From JAIBBG01 sp031417525 (GTDB taxonomy: Bacteria; Bacteroidota; Bacteroidia; Flavobacteriales_D; Sanyastnellaceae): a DNA stretch of 45,817 nt. This document shows positions 15,452 to 24,335 of this stretch, one piece after another. The position numbers and the translations under genes were made by a program. Positions within the stretch are counted from its first letter, which is position 1; every line of letters starts with the position of its first letter. Below the pieces are notes generated by a model that saw only the letters and a list, made by a program, of their open reading frames with translations, ran no database searches and had not been told where the DNA came from. The stretch lies in assembly GCA_031417525.1 (NCBI GenBank), contig JANOVT010000256.1, positions 1 to 45,817 on the forward strand, read 5' to 3'.

Positions 15452-16453
15452 ATGATCAATTGGACAAACAAAAAAGTACTGGTAACCGGAGCCGATGGAT
15501 TTATCGGTAGCCATCTGGTGGAAGAACTGATAGACAAGGGAGCAACTGTTCGCGCCTATGTTTTTTACAACTCTTTCAATACCTGGGGATGGATCGACAC
15601 ATTTCCCGAAGAGAAAAAAGCGAAACTGGAAATTTTTGCCGGTGATGTGCGCGATCCGAATGGTGTACGCACAGCCATGAAAGACATCGATGTCGTATTT
15701 CACCTCGCTGCATTGATTGCCATTCCTTTCAGTTATCACTCTCCAGACACGTATATCGACACCAATGTAAAAGGCACATTGAACATTGTGCAGGCCGCCA
15801 AAGATCTTGGTATTTCGCGCGTACTTGTCACATCAACGAGTGAGGTTTATGGCACTGCACAGTATGTGCCGATTGATGAAAAACATCCTCGTCAGCCGCA
15901 GTCGCCATATTCAGCATCTAAAATCGGCGCAGATTGCATCGCTGAATCTTTCTACCGGAGTTTCAATACTCCGATCACTATCGTGAGACCTTTTAATACG
16001 TTTGGTCCAAGACAAAGTGCACGCGCAGTCATTCCAACCATTATCACTCAATTAATGGATGGCATGGAAGAAATCAAACTGGGTGATTTGATACCGACAC
16101 GCGACTTGCTATATGTAAAAGACACGGCAAAAGCATTTGTTGCGATTGCTGAAAGTGACGAACTGATAGGTCAAGATTGCAACATCGCCACCGGTGAAGA
16201 AATATCCATAGGTGATCTTGCTCAAAAGCTCATCAGCATCATCAATCCTTTAGCACGAATTATCGGTGACGAACAACGCATCCGTCCTGAAAAAAGTGAA
16301 GTCTACCGACTACTTGGAAGTTGTGATAAACTAAAGCAATTCACTAACTGGCAGCGTGACACATCGCTTGATGAAGGATTGCGACTGACCATCGATTGGT
16401 TTGCGGATACCAGAAATCGCAGCGCATACAAATCACACATTTATAATCTCTGA
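15452..16453 (+). CDS. legB: NAD-dependent 4,6-dehydratase (LegB type)
   Basis: This 333-residue short-chain dehydrogenase/reductase of the extended type carries the NAD motif GADGFIGSH near the N-terminus, the TSTSEVYGT strand and the catalytic YSASK, followed by RPFNTFGPRQSARAVIP. These segments match LegB, which converts GDP-GlcNAc (or UDP-GlcNAc) to its 4-keto-6-deoxy form in legionaminic acid synthesis. A TTG at 15440 would add four residues; ATG at 15452 is preferred. The next gene starts immediately after its stop, so it heads the nonulosonate operon. The presence of a PtmE-like guanylyltransferase downstream favours the GDP-linked substrate. Confidence 0.9.
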   Translation: MINWTNKKVLVTGADGFIGSHLVEELIDKGATVRAYVFYNSFNTWGWIDTFPEEKKAKLEIFAGDVRDPNGVRTAMKDIDVVFHLAALIAIPFSYHSPDTYIDTNVKGTLNIVQAAKDLGISRVLVTSTSEVYGTAQYVPIDEKHPRQPQSPYSASKIGADCIAESFYRSFNTPITIVRPFNTFGPRQSARAVIPTIITQLMDGMEEIKLGDLIPTRDLLYVKDTAKAFVAIAESDELIGQDCNIATGEEISIGDLAQKLISIINPLARIIGDEQRIRPEKSEVYRLLGSCDKLKQFTNWQRDTSLDEGLRLTIDWFADTRNRSAYKSHIYNL

Positions 16454-17605
16454 GTGAAAAATATCTCCACCAAAGAAGTCATCACATTCATCCGGGAGAT
16501 GTATCAAAAGCCGGAAGGTTTTATTCCGCTTCATGCTCCACAGTTTGGTGGCAATGAAAAAAAATACCTGGAGAAAACAATTGACTCCACATTTGTTTCA
16601 TCCGTTGGTCCATTCGTTGATCGTTTCGAACAAATGATTCAGGAGTACACCGGAGCGAAATACGCCATCGCAGTTGTGAATGGAACTGCTGCGCTTCACA
16701 TGGGATTGATGTTAGCCGGAACTGAAAGAGGAGACCTTGTCATCACTCAGGCCCTTTCTTTTATCGCAACCTGCAATGCCATTTCGTACATCGGAGCAGA
16801 ACCTTGTTTTGTAGATGTCGATCCAAAAAATCTTGGCTTGTCCGTTGATGCACTCAAACAATTTTTACAAAAAGTTGAAATCAAAAACGGTAAAGCAATT
16901 CATCTTCCTTCGGGTAAAAAAATAGCTGCATGTGTACCGATGCATACGTTCGGTCTGCCAACGGAAATAGACAAAATTGTAGCATTATGCAGTGAATACG
17001 GAATTCCTGTTGTTGAAGATGCCGCCGAATCTTTGGGTAGCATTTATAAAGAAAAGCACACGGGCACTTTCGGTAAGATCGGCACCTACAGTTTTAATGG
17101 AAATAAAACCATCACATGTGGTGGCGGTGGCATCATCGTTACGAATGATTCTGCCATTGGAAAAATGGCGAAACACTTGACGACGCAATCAAAAGTTCCG
17201 CATCGCTGGGAATTTGTGCATGACCACATCGGATACAACTATCGATGTCCGAATCTGAATGCCGCACTTGCCTGTGCACAGATGGAACAACTGGAAGGAT
17301 TTATCGAAAACAAGAGAGAAACTGCTCATCACTATGAAGAGTTTTTCGCAGAAAGCAATATTGGTTTTGTAAGTGAGCCAAAAGAATCACGATCCAACTA
17401 TTGGCTAAACGCCGTGTTGCTTTCATCAGCAGCAGAGCGCGATCATTTTTTACAAGAAACAAATGACAACGAAGTGATGACGCGTCCGGTGTGGGAACTC
17501 ATGCAGCGGCTACCCATGTTTCGCGATTGTATTCACGACGACTTAACGAACAGCATTGATATTGCATCGCGGCTTGTCAATATCCCAAGCAGCGTCAGGA
17601 TTTAA
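16454..17605 (+). CDS. legC: LegC-type PLP-dependent aminotransferase
   Basis: This 383-residue DegT/DnrJ/EryC1-family enzyme adds an amino group at C4 of the 4-keto sugar made by LegB. The PLP-binding lysine is Lys218 in SFNGNK, followed by GGGGIIVT. PLHAPQFGGNEKKYL and the STFVSSVGPFV segment near the N-terminus are typical of the LegC subgroup. It starts with GTG, one base after the legB stop; no ATG lies near. The C-terminus is complete, and the acyltransferase gene begins two bases downstream. Confidence 0.9.
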   Translation: MKNISTKEVITFIREMYQKPEGFIPLHAPQFGGNEKKYLEKTIDSTFVSSVGPFVDRFEQMIQEYTGAKYAIAVVNGTAALHMGLMLAGTERGDLVITQALSFIATCNAISYIGAEPCFVDVDPKNLGLSVDALKQFLQKVEIKNGKAIHLPSGKKIAACVPMHTFGLPTEIDKIVALCSEYGIPVVEDAAESLGSIYKEKHTGTFGKIGTYSFNGNKTITCGGGGIIVTNDSAIGKMAKHLTTQSKVPHRWEFVHDHIGYNYRCPNLNAALACAQMEQLEGFIENKRETAHHYEEFFAESNIGFVSEPKESRSNYWLNAVLLSSAAERDHFLQETNDNEVMTRPVWELMQRLPMFRDCIHDDLTNSIDIASRLVNIPSSVRI

Positions 17606-17607
17606 TT

Positions 17608-18186
17608 ATGCTCAAGAGCAATTACTATAGCGAAACAGACCTTCAGGATTTCGGTTTTAAATCGATCGGAAAAAATGTGCGCATTTCTTCCGATGCAAGA
17701 ATTTATGGGGAGAAAAATATCAGCATTGGAGACAATGTGCGGATTGATGATTTTGCAATCCTCTCCGCTGCAAATGGTTTCATTGAAATAGGCAACAATG
17801 TTTTTATTGCTCGCAATTGTCATCTGAGTGGAACGATGGGATTGCGTATCAAAGACTTTGTAACGCTCGCCGGAAATGTGACGATCTATACTGCATCCGA
17901 TGATTACACCGGTGAAAGTCTTACGGGACAGGCAATTCCGCCGCAATTCACGAAATTGCATGGAGGCACGATTGAATTGAACAAACACACCATCATTGGA
18001 ACCGGATGCGTGATCATTGGTCCGGCAATACTAGGAGAAGGTACAAGTCTTGGTTCGATGAGCCTTGTCAACAAAGACCTCGAAGGCTGGAATATTTACG
18101 CCGGCGTTCCCGCAAAAAAATTGAAACCAAGAAGTAAAAACACATTGGAATTGGAGAAAGAATACCTTGCCTCATTGAAATCATGA
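17608..18186 (+). CDS. hexapeptide-repeat acyltransferase (probable LegH role)
   Basis: This 192-residue protein has imperfect hexapeptide repeats across the middle (KNISIGDNVRIDDFAILS, NNVFIARNCHLSG, KHTIIGTGCVIIGPAILG) and ends with YAGVPAKKLK, the usual C-terminus of left-handed beta-helix acetyltransferases. In this place it probably acetylates the 4-amino group left by LegC, the LegH step. It overlaps the next gene by four bases (ATGA). The N-terminal 30 residues are less typical. The substrate is inferred from the operon only. Confidence 0.82.
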   Translation: MLKSNYYSETDLQDFGFKSIGKNVRISSDARIYGEKNISIGDNVRIDDFAILSAANGFIEIGNNVFIARNCHLSGTMGLRIKDFVTLAGNVTIYTASDDYTGESLTGQAIPPQFTKLHGGTIELNKHTIIGTGCVIIGPAILGEGTSLGSMSLVNKDLEGWNIYAGVPAKKLKPRSKNTLELEKEYLASLKS

Positions 18187-19211
18187 ACCACGTTTTGATC
18201 ATAGCAGAAGCGGGCGTCAATCACAATGGCGACATGGCGCTTGCCCGTAAATTAATTGATGCAGCTGCAGAAGCAGGCGTCGACTACGTAAAATTCCAAA
18301 CCTTCAAAGCAGATAATCTTGTTAACAAAGAAGCAGAAAAAGCAGATTACCAGAAAGCGACGACCAACAAATCCGAAACTCAATGGGAAATGTTGAAGAG
18401 ACTTGAATTATCTGAACGAGATCACGACGAATTGATAACATATTGTGAACAAAAAGGGATTCGATTTTTGTCAACACCCTTTGATATCGCCTCCATTCAA
18501 CTTCTTAAATCCAGAGCTATCAACATTGGCAAAATTCCTTCAGGTGAATTGACCAATAAACCTTTCATCGAGGCAATGGCAAAAGCATTTGACCGACTGA
18601 TTCTAAGCACTGGAATGTGTACCATCGACGAAGTTGTTCAAGCAATAGCTGTGCTCACAGCAGCCGGTGCATTGTTGGAAAACATTACAGTACTCCATTG
18701 CAATACGGAATATCCGACACCAATGAGCGATGTAAATCTCAGAGCTATGGAAACGCTTCGCAATGTTTGTCGCACGACGGTTGGATATAGTGATCATACC
18801 ATTGGCATAGAAGTTCCGATTGCGGCTGTTGCATTGGGGGCTCAACTGATAGAAAAGCATTTTACCCTCGACAGGAACTTACCTGGACCAGACCATAAAG
18901 CATCACTTGAACCAGGAGAGTTGAAGGCTATGGTAAATTCCATTCGAAATATCGAATTGGCTATGAGTGGCAATGGAATAAAGGAACCAAGTGCTTCAGA
19001 AAAAAAAAATATGGTAATCGCAAGAAAGAGTATCCATATCGCACGAAATATCCCAAATGGAAAAATAATAGAAGAGGAAGATCTGATCATGTTGCGGCCT
19101 GGTGATGGTATTTCACCAATGGAAATTGATCAGGTTTTGGGAAGGAAAACAAAACATGCGCTGAATGCGAATGATAAACTTCAATGGGCACAACTAGAAG
19201 ATTACAAATAG
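18183..19211 (+). CDS. legI: legionaminic acid synthase (NeuB family)
   Basis: This 342-residue enzyme condenses phosphoenolpyruvate with the six-carbon diamino sugar to give a nine-carbon nonulosonic acid. EAGVNHNGD at the N-terminus, KFQTFKADNLV, LSTPFD, the metal-binding HCNTEYPTP and GYSDHTIG match the NeuB barrel. A C-terminal SAF (antifreeze-like) domain begins near residue 285 (IARNIPNGKIIEEEDL). It is preceded by a four-base overlap and overlaps the next gene by 28 bases. By sequence alone it could be sialic or legionaminic; the surrounding LegB/LegC genes favour legionaminic. Confidence 0.92.
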   Translation: MNHVLIIAEAGVNHNGDMALARKLIDAAAEAGVDYVKFQTFKADNLVNKEAEKADYQKATTNKSETQWEMLKRLELSERDHDELITYCEQKGIRFLSTPFDIASIQLLKSRAINIGKIPSGELTNKPFIEAMAKAFDRLILSTGMCTIDEVVQAIAVLTAAGALLENITVLHCNTEYPTPMSDVNLRAMETLRNVCRTTVGYSDHTIGIEVPIAAVALGAQLIEKHFTLDRNLPGPDHKASLEPGELKAMVNSIRNIELAMSGNGIKEPSASEKKNMVIARKSIHIARNIPNGKIIEEEDLIMLRPGDGISPMEIDQVLGRKTKHALNANDKLQWAQLEDYK

Positions 19212-20311
19212 GAATTCTCACAAGCTCACGCGCGGATTATGGGATTTATCTTCCACTCTTGAGACAATTGACAAAGGATGGAAGACATGATATTTCTATC
19301 GTTGCATTTGGTACACATCTTTCGAAAAAGCACGGTTATACGATCGATGAAATATTGAAAGATGGATTCGAAGTACCGTATAGGTTCGAAACTGCACCAA
19401 TTGAAGATACACCAGAAGCCATTGTGACTTCGATGGCGTTGACAATGCAAAAATTTGCATCGTTCTGGAGAGAACATGCTACTTCGTTTGATGTTGTGTT
19501 TTGTCTTGGTGATCGATATGAAATGTTTGCTGCCGTCGCATCCACGGTTCCTTTCAATATCCGACTTGCACATTTGCACGGTGGTGAAACAACGCTTGGT
19601 GCAGTGGATAACGCGTTCCGGCACAGTATCACACAATTCTGCAAAATTCACTTTACTGCAACCGATTTATATGCGAAAAGAGTCATTGAGCTTCTTGATG
19701 ATAATTCGAATATTTACAATGTGGGGGCGCTTGGACTTGATAACTTTCATCTCATTTCATTTTTGTCGGAGGACGAATTAAAAAAACAGTTTAACATTGA
19801 AGTGAATGAGCGGATCATTCTATGCACGTTTCATCCTGAAACCATTGGTCATGAGAACAATGCTAATCATGCACACGAGATAGTTGAGTCAATTAGGTCG
19901 CTTGATGATTATCGTGTGGTGATTACAATGCCGAACGCAGATACGTCCGGCAATGTCATTCGTCAAATATTTCAAAATGCGTTTCAAGATTCGCAGCAGG
20001 TAAAATTGGTCGAGAACCTTGGTACGCAGGGATATCTAAGTGCAATGAAATTATGTAGTATGATGCTCGGAAATTCCTCGAGTGGTATTATTGAAGCGGC
20101 ATCATTAGGCAAATATGTCATAGATCTTGGTGAGAGGCAAAATGGAAGAGCGCATGGAGAAAATGTCATTCATTGTGAAATCCGAAAGGACTCAATTCTG
20201 AGGGCTATAAAATCAATAGCTTCACGACCTGAACTATCAGGAAATAACATTTACTATCAGGGTGGGGCTGCATCTCAAATTATCGAACGAATAGAAAGTA
20301 TTTTATGCTGA
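19184..20311 (+). CDS. legG: hydrolysing 2-epimerase (NeuC/LegG type)
   Basis: This 375-residue GT-B-fold enzyme removes the nucleotide and inverts C2 to give the free 2-epimer sugar used by LegI. TSSRADYGIYLPLL, CLGDRYEM, HLHGGETTLGAVDNAFRHSITQF, FHPET and NSSSGIIEAASLG are all present. It overlaps legI by 28 bases from ATG 19184. It overlaps the next gene by seven bases. The length is normal for the family. Position makes it LegG rather than NeuC; the sequence alone does not settle the epimer. Confidence 0.9.
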   Translation: MGTTRRLQIGILTSSRADYGIYLPLLRQLTKDGRHDISIVAFGTHLSKKHGYTIDEILKDGFEVPYRFETAPIEDTPEAIVTSMALTMQKFASFWREHATSFDVVFCLGDRYEMFAAVASTVPFNIRLAHLHGGETTLGAVDNAFRHSITQFCKIHFTATDLYAKRVIELLDDNSNIYNVGALGLDNFHLISFLSEDELKKQFNIEVNERIILCTFHPETIGHENNANHAHEIVESIRSLDDYRVVITMPNADTSGNVIRQIFQNAFQDSQQVKLVENLGTQGYLSAMKLCSMMLGNSSSGIIEAASLGKYVIDLGERQNGRAHGENVIHCEIRKDSILRAIKSIASRPELSGNNIYYQGGAASQIIERIESILC

Positions 20312-21363
20312 AAGATTTTGTGACACATATTCTTGATTCCAGGTCAGATGCACGCGCAGCACTTCGGGCACTTGATTCATTACCAGAGTTTCACAACAGG
20401 ACTCTATTTGTAGTAGATGAAGGCAATAAAATTTTGGGCACTGTCACAGATGGGGATATACGGCGTGGATTATTGAAAAACCTTGAAATTTCTGACTCCG
20501 TTACGACTTTCATGAATAGGTCTTTTAAGAAAATAATAAATAGACCTGGTTCACCTGACGAGCTTAAAGCATTTCGAAATGCGGATATTCGAATAATTCC
20601 TGTGGTTGATGAAAATTCTCTACTCACTGATGTCATAGATCTGGATAAAACACGGACAATACTTCCATTAACGGCAGTGATCATGGCCGGTGGCAAAGGA
20701 GAGCGCCTGCGCCCATTGACCGATACGGTTCCAAAACCAATGCTAAAAATCGGAGATAAACCGATCATTGAACATACAATTGACAGGTTGATCCAATTTG
20801 GAATCAAGGATATTTTTATAAGTATCAATTATCTTGGGGATCAAATAAAAAATTATTTCGGAGATGGAATTCGAAAAGGAATTTCGATTCGTTATCTGGA
20901 AGAGACAACTCCACTAGGGACCATAGGATCGCTTTCGATGATTCCAGAAATTGAAAATGAAACAATTCTTTTGTTGAATTCCGATCTGCTAACCAATCTG
21001 GACTTCGAAACAATGTATGAGGACTACATCAACAAAAACGCAATGATGACAGTAGCGAGTATTCCGTATCAATTTCAGGTACCTTATGCGGTTTTGGAAA
21101 CAAATGAAGAATTAGTTCATGCTTTTTCAGAGAAGCCGAGTTTTACTTATTACAGCAATGCCGGTATTTACTTGATTTCGGTAAAGACCTGTAATCAGTA
21201 CATTCCCAGAGGTTCTTTTTACAATACAACAGACCTGATGGAAGAGGTGATTAAATCAGGAAGCCGCCTTACTCATTATCCACACATGGGCTATTGGCTC
21301 GACATCGGGAAATATCCTGATTTCATAAAAGCACAGGAAGACATCAAATACATCAAACTCTGA
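20305..21363 (+). CDS. ptmE: CBS-domain nucleotidyltransferase (PtmE-like, GDP-sugar synthesis)
   Basis: This 352-residue protein has a pair of CBS motifs in the first 115 residues (VDEGNKILGTVTDGDIRRGLL, then a second) and a sugar-nucleotidyltransferase domain from about residue 122, marked by AVIMAGGKGERLRPLTDTVPKPML. This matches PtmE of Campylobacter, a guanylyltransferase for glucosamine-type 1-phosphates that begins the GDP-based legionaminic acid route. It overlaps legG by seven bases and abuts legF by one base (TGATG). The base specificity, GTP versus UTP, is inferred from relatives. Confidence 0.85.
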   Translation: MLKDFVTHILDSRSDARAALRALDSLPEFHNRTLFVVDEGNKILGTVTDGDIRRGLLKNLEISDSVTTFMNRSFKKIINRPGSPDELKAFRNADIRIIPVVDENSLLTDVIDLDKTRTILPLTAVIMAGGKGERLRPLTDTVPKPMLKIGDKPIIEHTIDRLIQFGIKDIFISINYLGDQIKNYFGDGIRKGISIRYLEETTPLGTIGSLSMIPEIENETILLLNSDLLTNLDFETMYEDYINKNAMMTVASIPYQFQVPYAVLETNEELVHAFSEKPSFTYYSNAGIYLISVKTCNQYIPRGSFYNTTDLMEEVIKSGSRLTHYPHMGYWLDIGKYPDFIKAQEDIKYIKL

Positions 21364-22061
21364 TGAATGTTCTCTATGTCATTCCCGCGCGCAAAGGTTC
21401 CAAAGGTGTTCCTGGAAAAAATTCGAAATTACTCAAAGGCAAACCACTTGTTCAATACAGTCTGGAGACGGCTCTATCGCTTGCAAATTCTGTAGACATC
21501 TGTGTGACCACTGATTCAGATGATGTGATACAGATCGCAGAAAAACTGGGTATTGCTGTCCCGTTCAAGAGACCGGAACATCTGTCCACAGATGCTGCCG
21601 GCAGTCGTGAAGTCATCTTGCACGCCCTTGAACATTATCGCGCGTCAGGAAAAAATTACGATGTTGTAATTCTGTTACAACCAACGTCGCCATTCAGAAG
21701 AAAATCGGATATCAAAGAAATGATTTCTTTGTTCAATCAAAATATTGATATGGTGGTATCAGTAAAAGAAAGTCATGACAATCCGTACTTTTCGATGTTC
21801 GAAGAAAATGAAGAAGGTTTCCTTTCACTGGTAAAACCCGGGCATTACACGCGCAGACAAGATTGTCCGAAAGTCTATACTTATAATGGTTCGGTGTACG
21901 TTATTCGTGTTTCATCTTTTGAAAAAATGCCTGCAGCCGATTTCCCATGCATCAAAAAGTTTGTCATGGATGAATTGCATTCGGTGGATATCGACCAGCC
22001 ATTTGATTGGAACATAGCCGAAATGATATTGGAAAAAAAATTAATTTCGCAAGGCGAATAA
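21363..22061 (+). CDS. legF: CMP-legionaminic acid synthetase (acylneuraminate cytidylyltransferase)
   Basis: This 232-residue enzyme activates the nonulosonic acid with CTP. The N-terminus YVIPARKGSKGVPGKN, followed by LKGKPLVQYSLETAL, is the family signature. LLQPTSPFRR and the C-terminal SVDIDQPFDW are also typical. It is the last step of the CMP-nonulosonate pathway. Its start overlaps the ptmE stop by one base. After its end there is a GGGG/CCCC hairpin with seven Ts, which may attenuate transcription into the next gene. Confidence 0.92.
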   Translation: MNVLYVIPARKGSKGVPGKNSKLLKGKPLVQYSLETALSLANSVDICVTTDSDDVIQIAEKLGIAVPFKRPEHLSTDAAGSREVILHALEHYRASGKNYDVVILLQPTSPFRRKSDIKEMISLFNQNIDMVVSVKESHDNPYFSMFEENEEGFLSLVKPGHYTRRQDCPKVYTYNGSVYVIRVSSFEKMPAADFPCIKKFVMDELHSVDIDQPFDWNIAEMILEKKLISQGE

Positions 22062-22062
22062 C

Positions 22063-22088
22063 GTGGGGTATGCCCTGCCCCTTTTTTT
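22063..22088 (+). terminator. weak terminator or attenuator after legF
   Basis: GGGG at 22065-22068 can pair with CCCC at 22078-22081 and is followed by seven Ts. The stem is short, so partial read-through into the next gene, which starts 12 bases later, is likely. Confidence 0.45.
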
Positions 22089-22100
22089 GCTTATACACAC

Positions 22101-23525
22101 ATGATTGAAACCACCGGAGTAAATCCCAAACTCGATCGGATCTTAGAGATTGAAGCGAAGTATCCAGTGGAGACGTGGAAGATCAATGACGTTCACATCT
22201 GGCCGATACTTCGCATGCGCCTGTACATAGAAATCGCCGTAGAAGATCTCAATTCGCGATTCGATAAAAATACCATTGAAGCAGGAAAGAAAGAAGCTCA
22301 GACCATTCATAAAAAACGTCCTCCTTCCAAATTCGATTTGCTTCTGGATTATTTCAAGTTGTTCTGGTTTTGGTTAAAACCACTCAAAAAATCAAAGGCC
22401 ATTTTTGTAACACCCGGAGCCTACAACGATAGTTTCGGAGGAAAAATTTACCACAAATTTTTTGATCCCATACGATTGAGTTCGGAAGAATACAAAAACT
22501 CTTACATCATTGAGATAGGAAAAAATCCTTCAAATCAACTTCTAAATACATTTCACATCACGAAATTCGATTTTGTGCCGAATGTTTACAACAGACACAT
22601 CCGAAAAAAACTTTTGATCACACAACTTGAAGGTTACGATGCGTTTTGTGAGGAAGTAGCAGAAGTCACATCCGTGGTGAAAAGATTTCCGCAGCGGGCA
22701 ATGATCGAGGCATATTACACCATCAAACAATACGAAGCATTTTTTAAATTGCTCATCAAAAAAACAGGTGCGACTGAAGCATTCAGTTTGTGTTATTACC
22801 TCGATTCATATATCATTTTCGCGATGAATCTTGCGGCATACAAACTCGGAATTGAATCAACGGATATTCAGCATGGTGGTCAGGGACCAATTCACCTCGC
22901 CTATAGCAAGTATCGCCGCCTTCCGGATGGAGGACGGTACGAAATCATGCCGAAATCATTCTGGTGTTGGGATAAATTTTCAGCAGCAGAAATAGAAAAG
23001 TGGAGCACCTTGCCGGCGAGTAAACATCGCGCATTTGTAGGCGGTCATCCCTGGCTGAAATTCATCAAAGAACAACTCAATGAAAAAGCAAATCATGATA
23101 TTGCTGTTTTGCATACCCTACAGCCTCTGGGGGATCTTGTTCCTGAGTCGATGATCAATACCATTTTAGCAACCGGCACAGAAGTGAAATGGATTCTGAG
23201 ATTGCATCCACGAACAAAAGGAAGGAAGGGCGAACTTGAGGAAATCATCCGAAAAAATCAGCTGGAGAACTATATACATCCGGCCACTTTTTCAAATATC
23301 TCATTGCCGGAGTCGATGGCGCTTTCGCGTGTACACCTCAGTCGCTGGTCGGGTTCTATCATCGAGGCATCCATCATGGGCGTGCCGAATATTATCCTGG
23401 ATCCTATTGGCGTGATGTCCTTTCAACAATGGATTGATGAAGGTCATTCGTATGATGCAACAGCGCTCAATGCTCAGCAAACAGCTGATCTGATTCATAA
23501 GTTGATCGCTCAATATCAGAAATAA
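22101..23525 (+). CDS. surface-carbohydrate protein, possible nonulosonate transferase (GT-B-like)
   Basis: This 474-residue protein is not clearly placed. The C-terminal half looks like a GT-B nucleotide-binding domain. RLHPRTKGRKGELEE resembles the HP motif of bacterial sialyltransferases, and SRWSGSIIEASIMGVPNIILDPIG resembles the serine-containing binding loop. IQHGGQGPIH in the middle recalls capsule/teichoic polymerase relatives. The N-terminal part has basic, aromatic stretches. The gene is downstream of the CMP-nonulosonate genes and separated from legF by a weak terminator, so it may transfer the CMP-activated sugar to a glycan. That is inference; a different donor cannot be excluded. 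Confidence 0.6.
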   Translation: MIETTGVNPKLDRILEIEAKYPVETWKINDVHIWPILRMRLYIEIAVEDLNSRFDKNTIEAGKKEAQTIHKKRPPSKFDLLLDYFKLFWFWLKPLKKSKAIFVTPGAYNDSFGGKIYHKFFDPIRLSSEEYKNSYIIEIGKNPSNQLLNTFHITKFDFVPNVYNRHIRKKLLITQLEGYDAFCEEVAEVTSVVKRFPQRAMIEAYYTIKQYEAFFKLLIKKTGATEAFSLCYYLDSYIIFAMNLAAYKLGIESTDIQHGGQGPIHLAYSKYRRLPDGGRYEIMPKSFWCWDKFSAAEIEKWSTLPASKHRAFVGGHPWLKFIKEQLNEKANHDIAVLHTLQPLGDLVPESMINTILATGTEVKWILRLHPRTKGRKGELEEIIRKNQLENYIHPATFSNISLPESMALSRVHLSRWSGSIIEASIMGVPNIILDPIGVMSFQQWIDEGHSYDATALNAQQTADLIHKLIAQYQK

Positions 23526-23591
23526 GCAAACGAGCTTCACGAATATCCTTTATGTACGAGATTAAGATAGACATGTGAATAACCGGCACAA

Positions 23592-23613
23592 CCACACTAA
23601 AAAGCAAGTGTGG
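23592..23613. other. 7-base-pair hairpin upstream of the cvpA-like gene
   Basis: CCACACT (23592-23598) pairs with AGTGTGG (23607-23613) across an eight-base loop. No T-run follows. It may act in the leader of the cvpA-like gene, or be chance. Confidence 0.3.
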
Positions 23614-23633
23614 GCCGTTCTATTTTCGTCATA

Positions 23634-24215
23634 ATGGTAAGTTATCTCGACCTCATACTGCTTATTCCGATCGGTTTTGCGCTTTGGAAAGGATGGAAAA
23701 ATGGCTTCGTGATGGAGGTTTTTTCAATGCTGGCCTTGTTCGTGGGAATCTATGCTGGAGTTCATTTAAGTGATTGGACCGCTTCATTCCTTCATGATAA
23801 AATGGATATGCAATCAGAAAATCTGCCGATCATTTCTTTCGTCATTATCTTTTTACTTGTATTGGTAGGACTATTTTTTCTTGGAAAACTTATTACAAAA
23901 AGCGTCAGTGCAGGCGGTGGAGAACGTTGGAATCAGGTTGGAGGAGCATTCTTTTCACTTACCAAAACACTCCTTTTCCTGAGCATCTTTTTTGTGCTAT
24001 TCAACGCATTGGATCGTAAATATTCGTGGTTACCGAACCAACAAAAGGACAAGTCCTATTTTTACGAACCCATCTACAATTTTTCTCTTTTCTTGTTACC
24101 ATCAGTAGAAAACAGTGATTTCTACAAAAAGCTCGAAGAGAAAAATCTGGCGCCGATTGAGGTTGCGGAAGAAAAAGTCGTTGAGCCAAAGCAAGTGAAA
24201 ACAGCAGGTAAATAG
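23634..24215 (+). CDS. CvpA family membrane protein
   Basis: This 193-residue protein (from ATG 23634; a GTG at 23610 adds eight residues) starts with SYLDLILLIPIGFALWKGWKNGF, the usual CvpA opening. It has four membrane helices spread over residues 3-140 and a polar tail. CvpA proteins are inner-membrane proteins named after colicin V production in E. coli and linked in some bacteria to envelope stress resistance; the exact role is not settled. It is separated by 108 bases from the glycan gene before it and is not clearly co-transcribed. Confidence 0.85.
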   Translation: MVSYLDLILLIPIGFALWKGWKNGFVMEVFSMLALFVGIYAGVHLSDWTASFLHDKMDMQSENLPIISFVIIFLLVLVGLFFLGKLITKSVSAGGGERWNQVGGAFFSLTKTLLFLSIFFVLFNALDRKYSWLPNQQKDKSYFYEPIYNFSLFLLPSVENSDFYKKLEEKNLAPIEVAEEKVVEPKQVKTAGK

Positions 24216-24335
24216 GTTAATTCAACCCTGACACCTGTTTTGACTGTCCTTTCAATCGGACAAAACTTAACCTCTCTTATCGTTTTTGATCTGCAATGAT
24301 CACAACCTTTGCTGAGGTTAGTTGTTTATATCACC

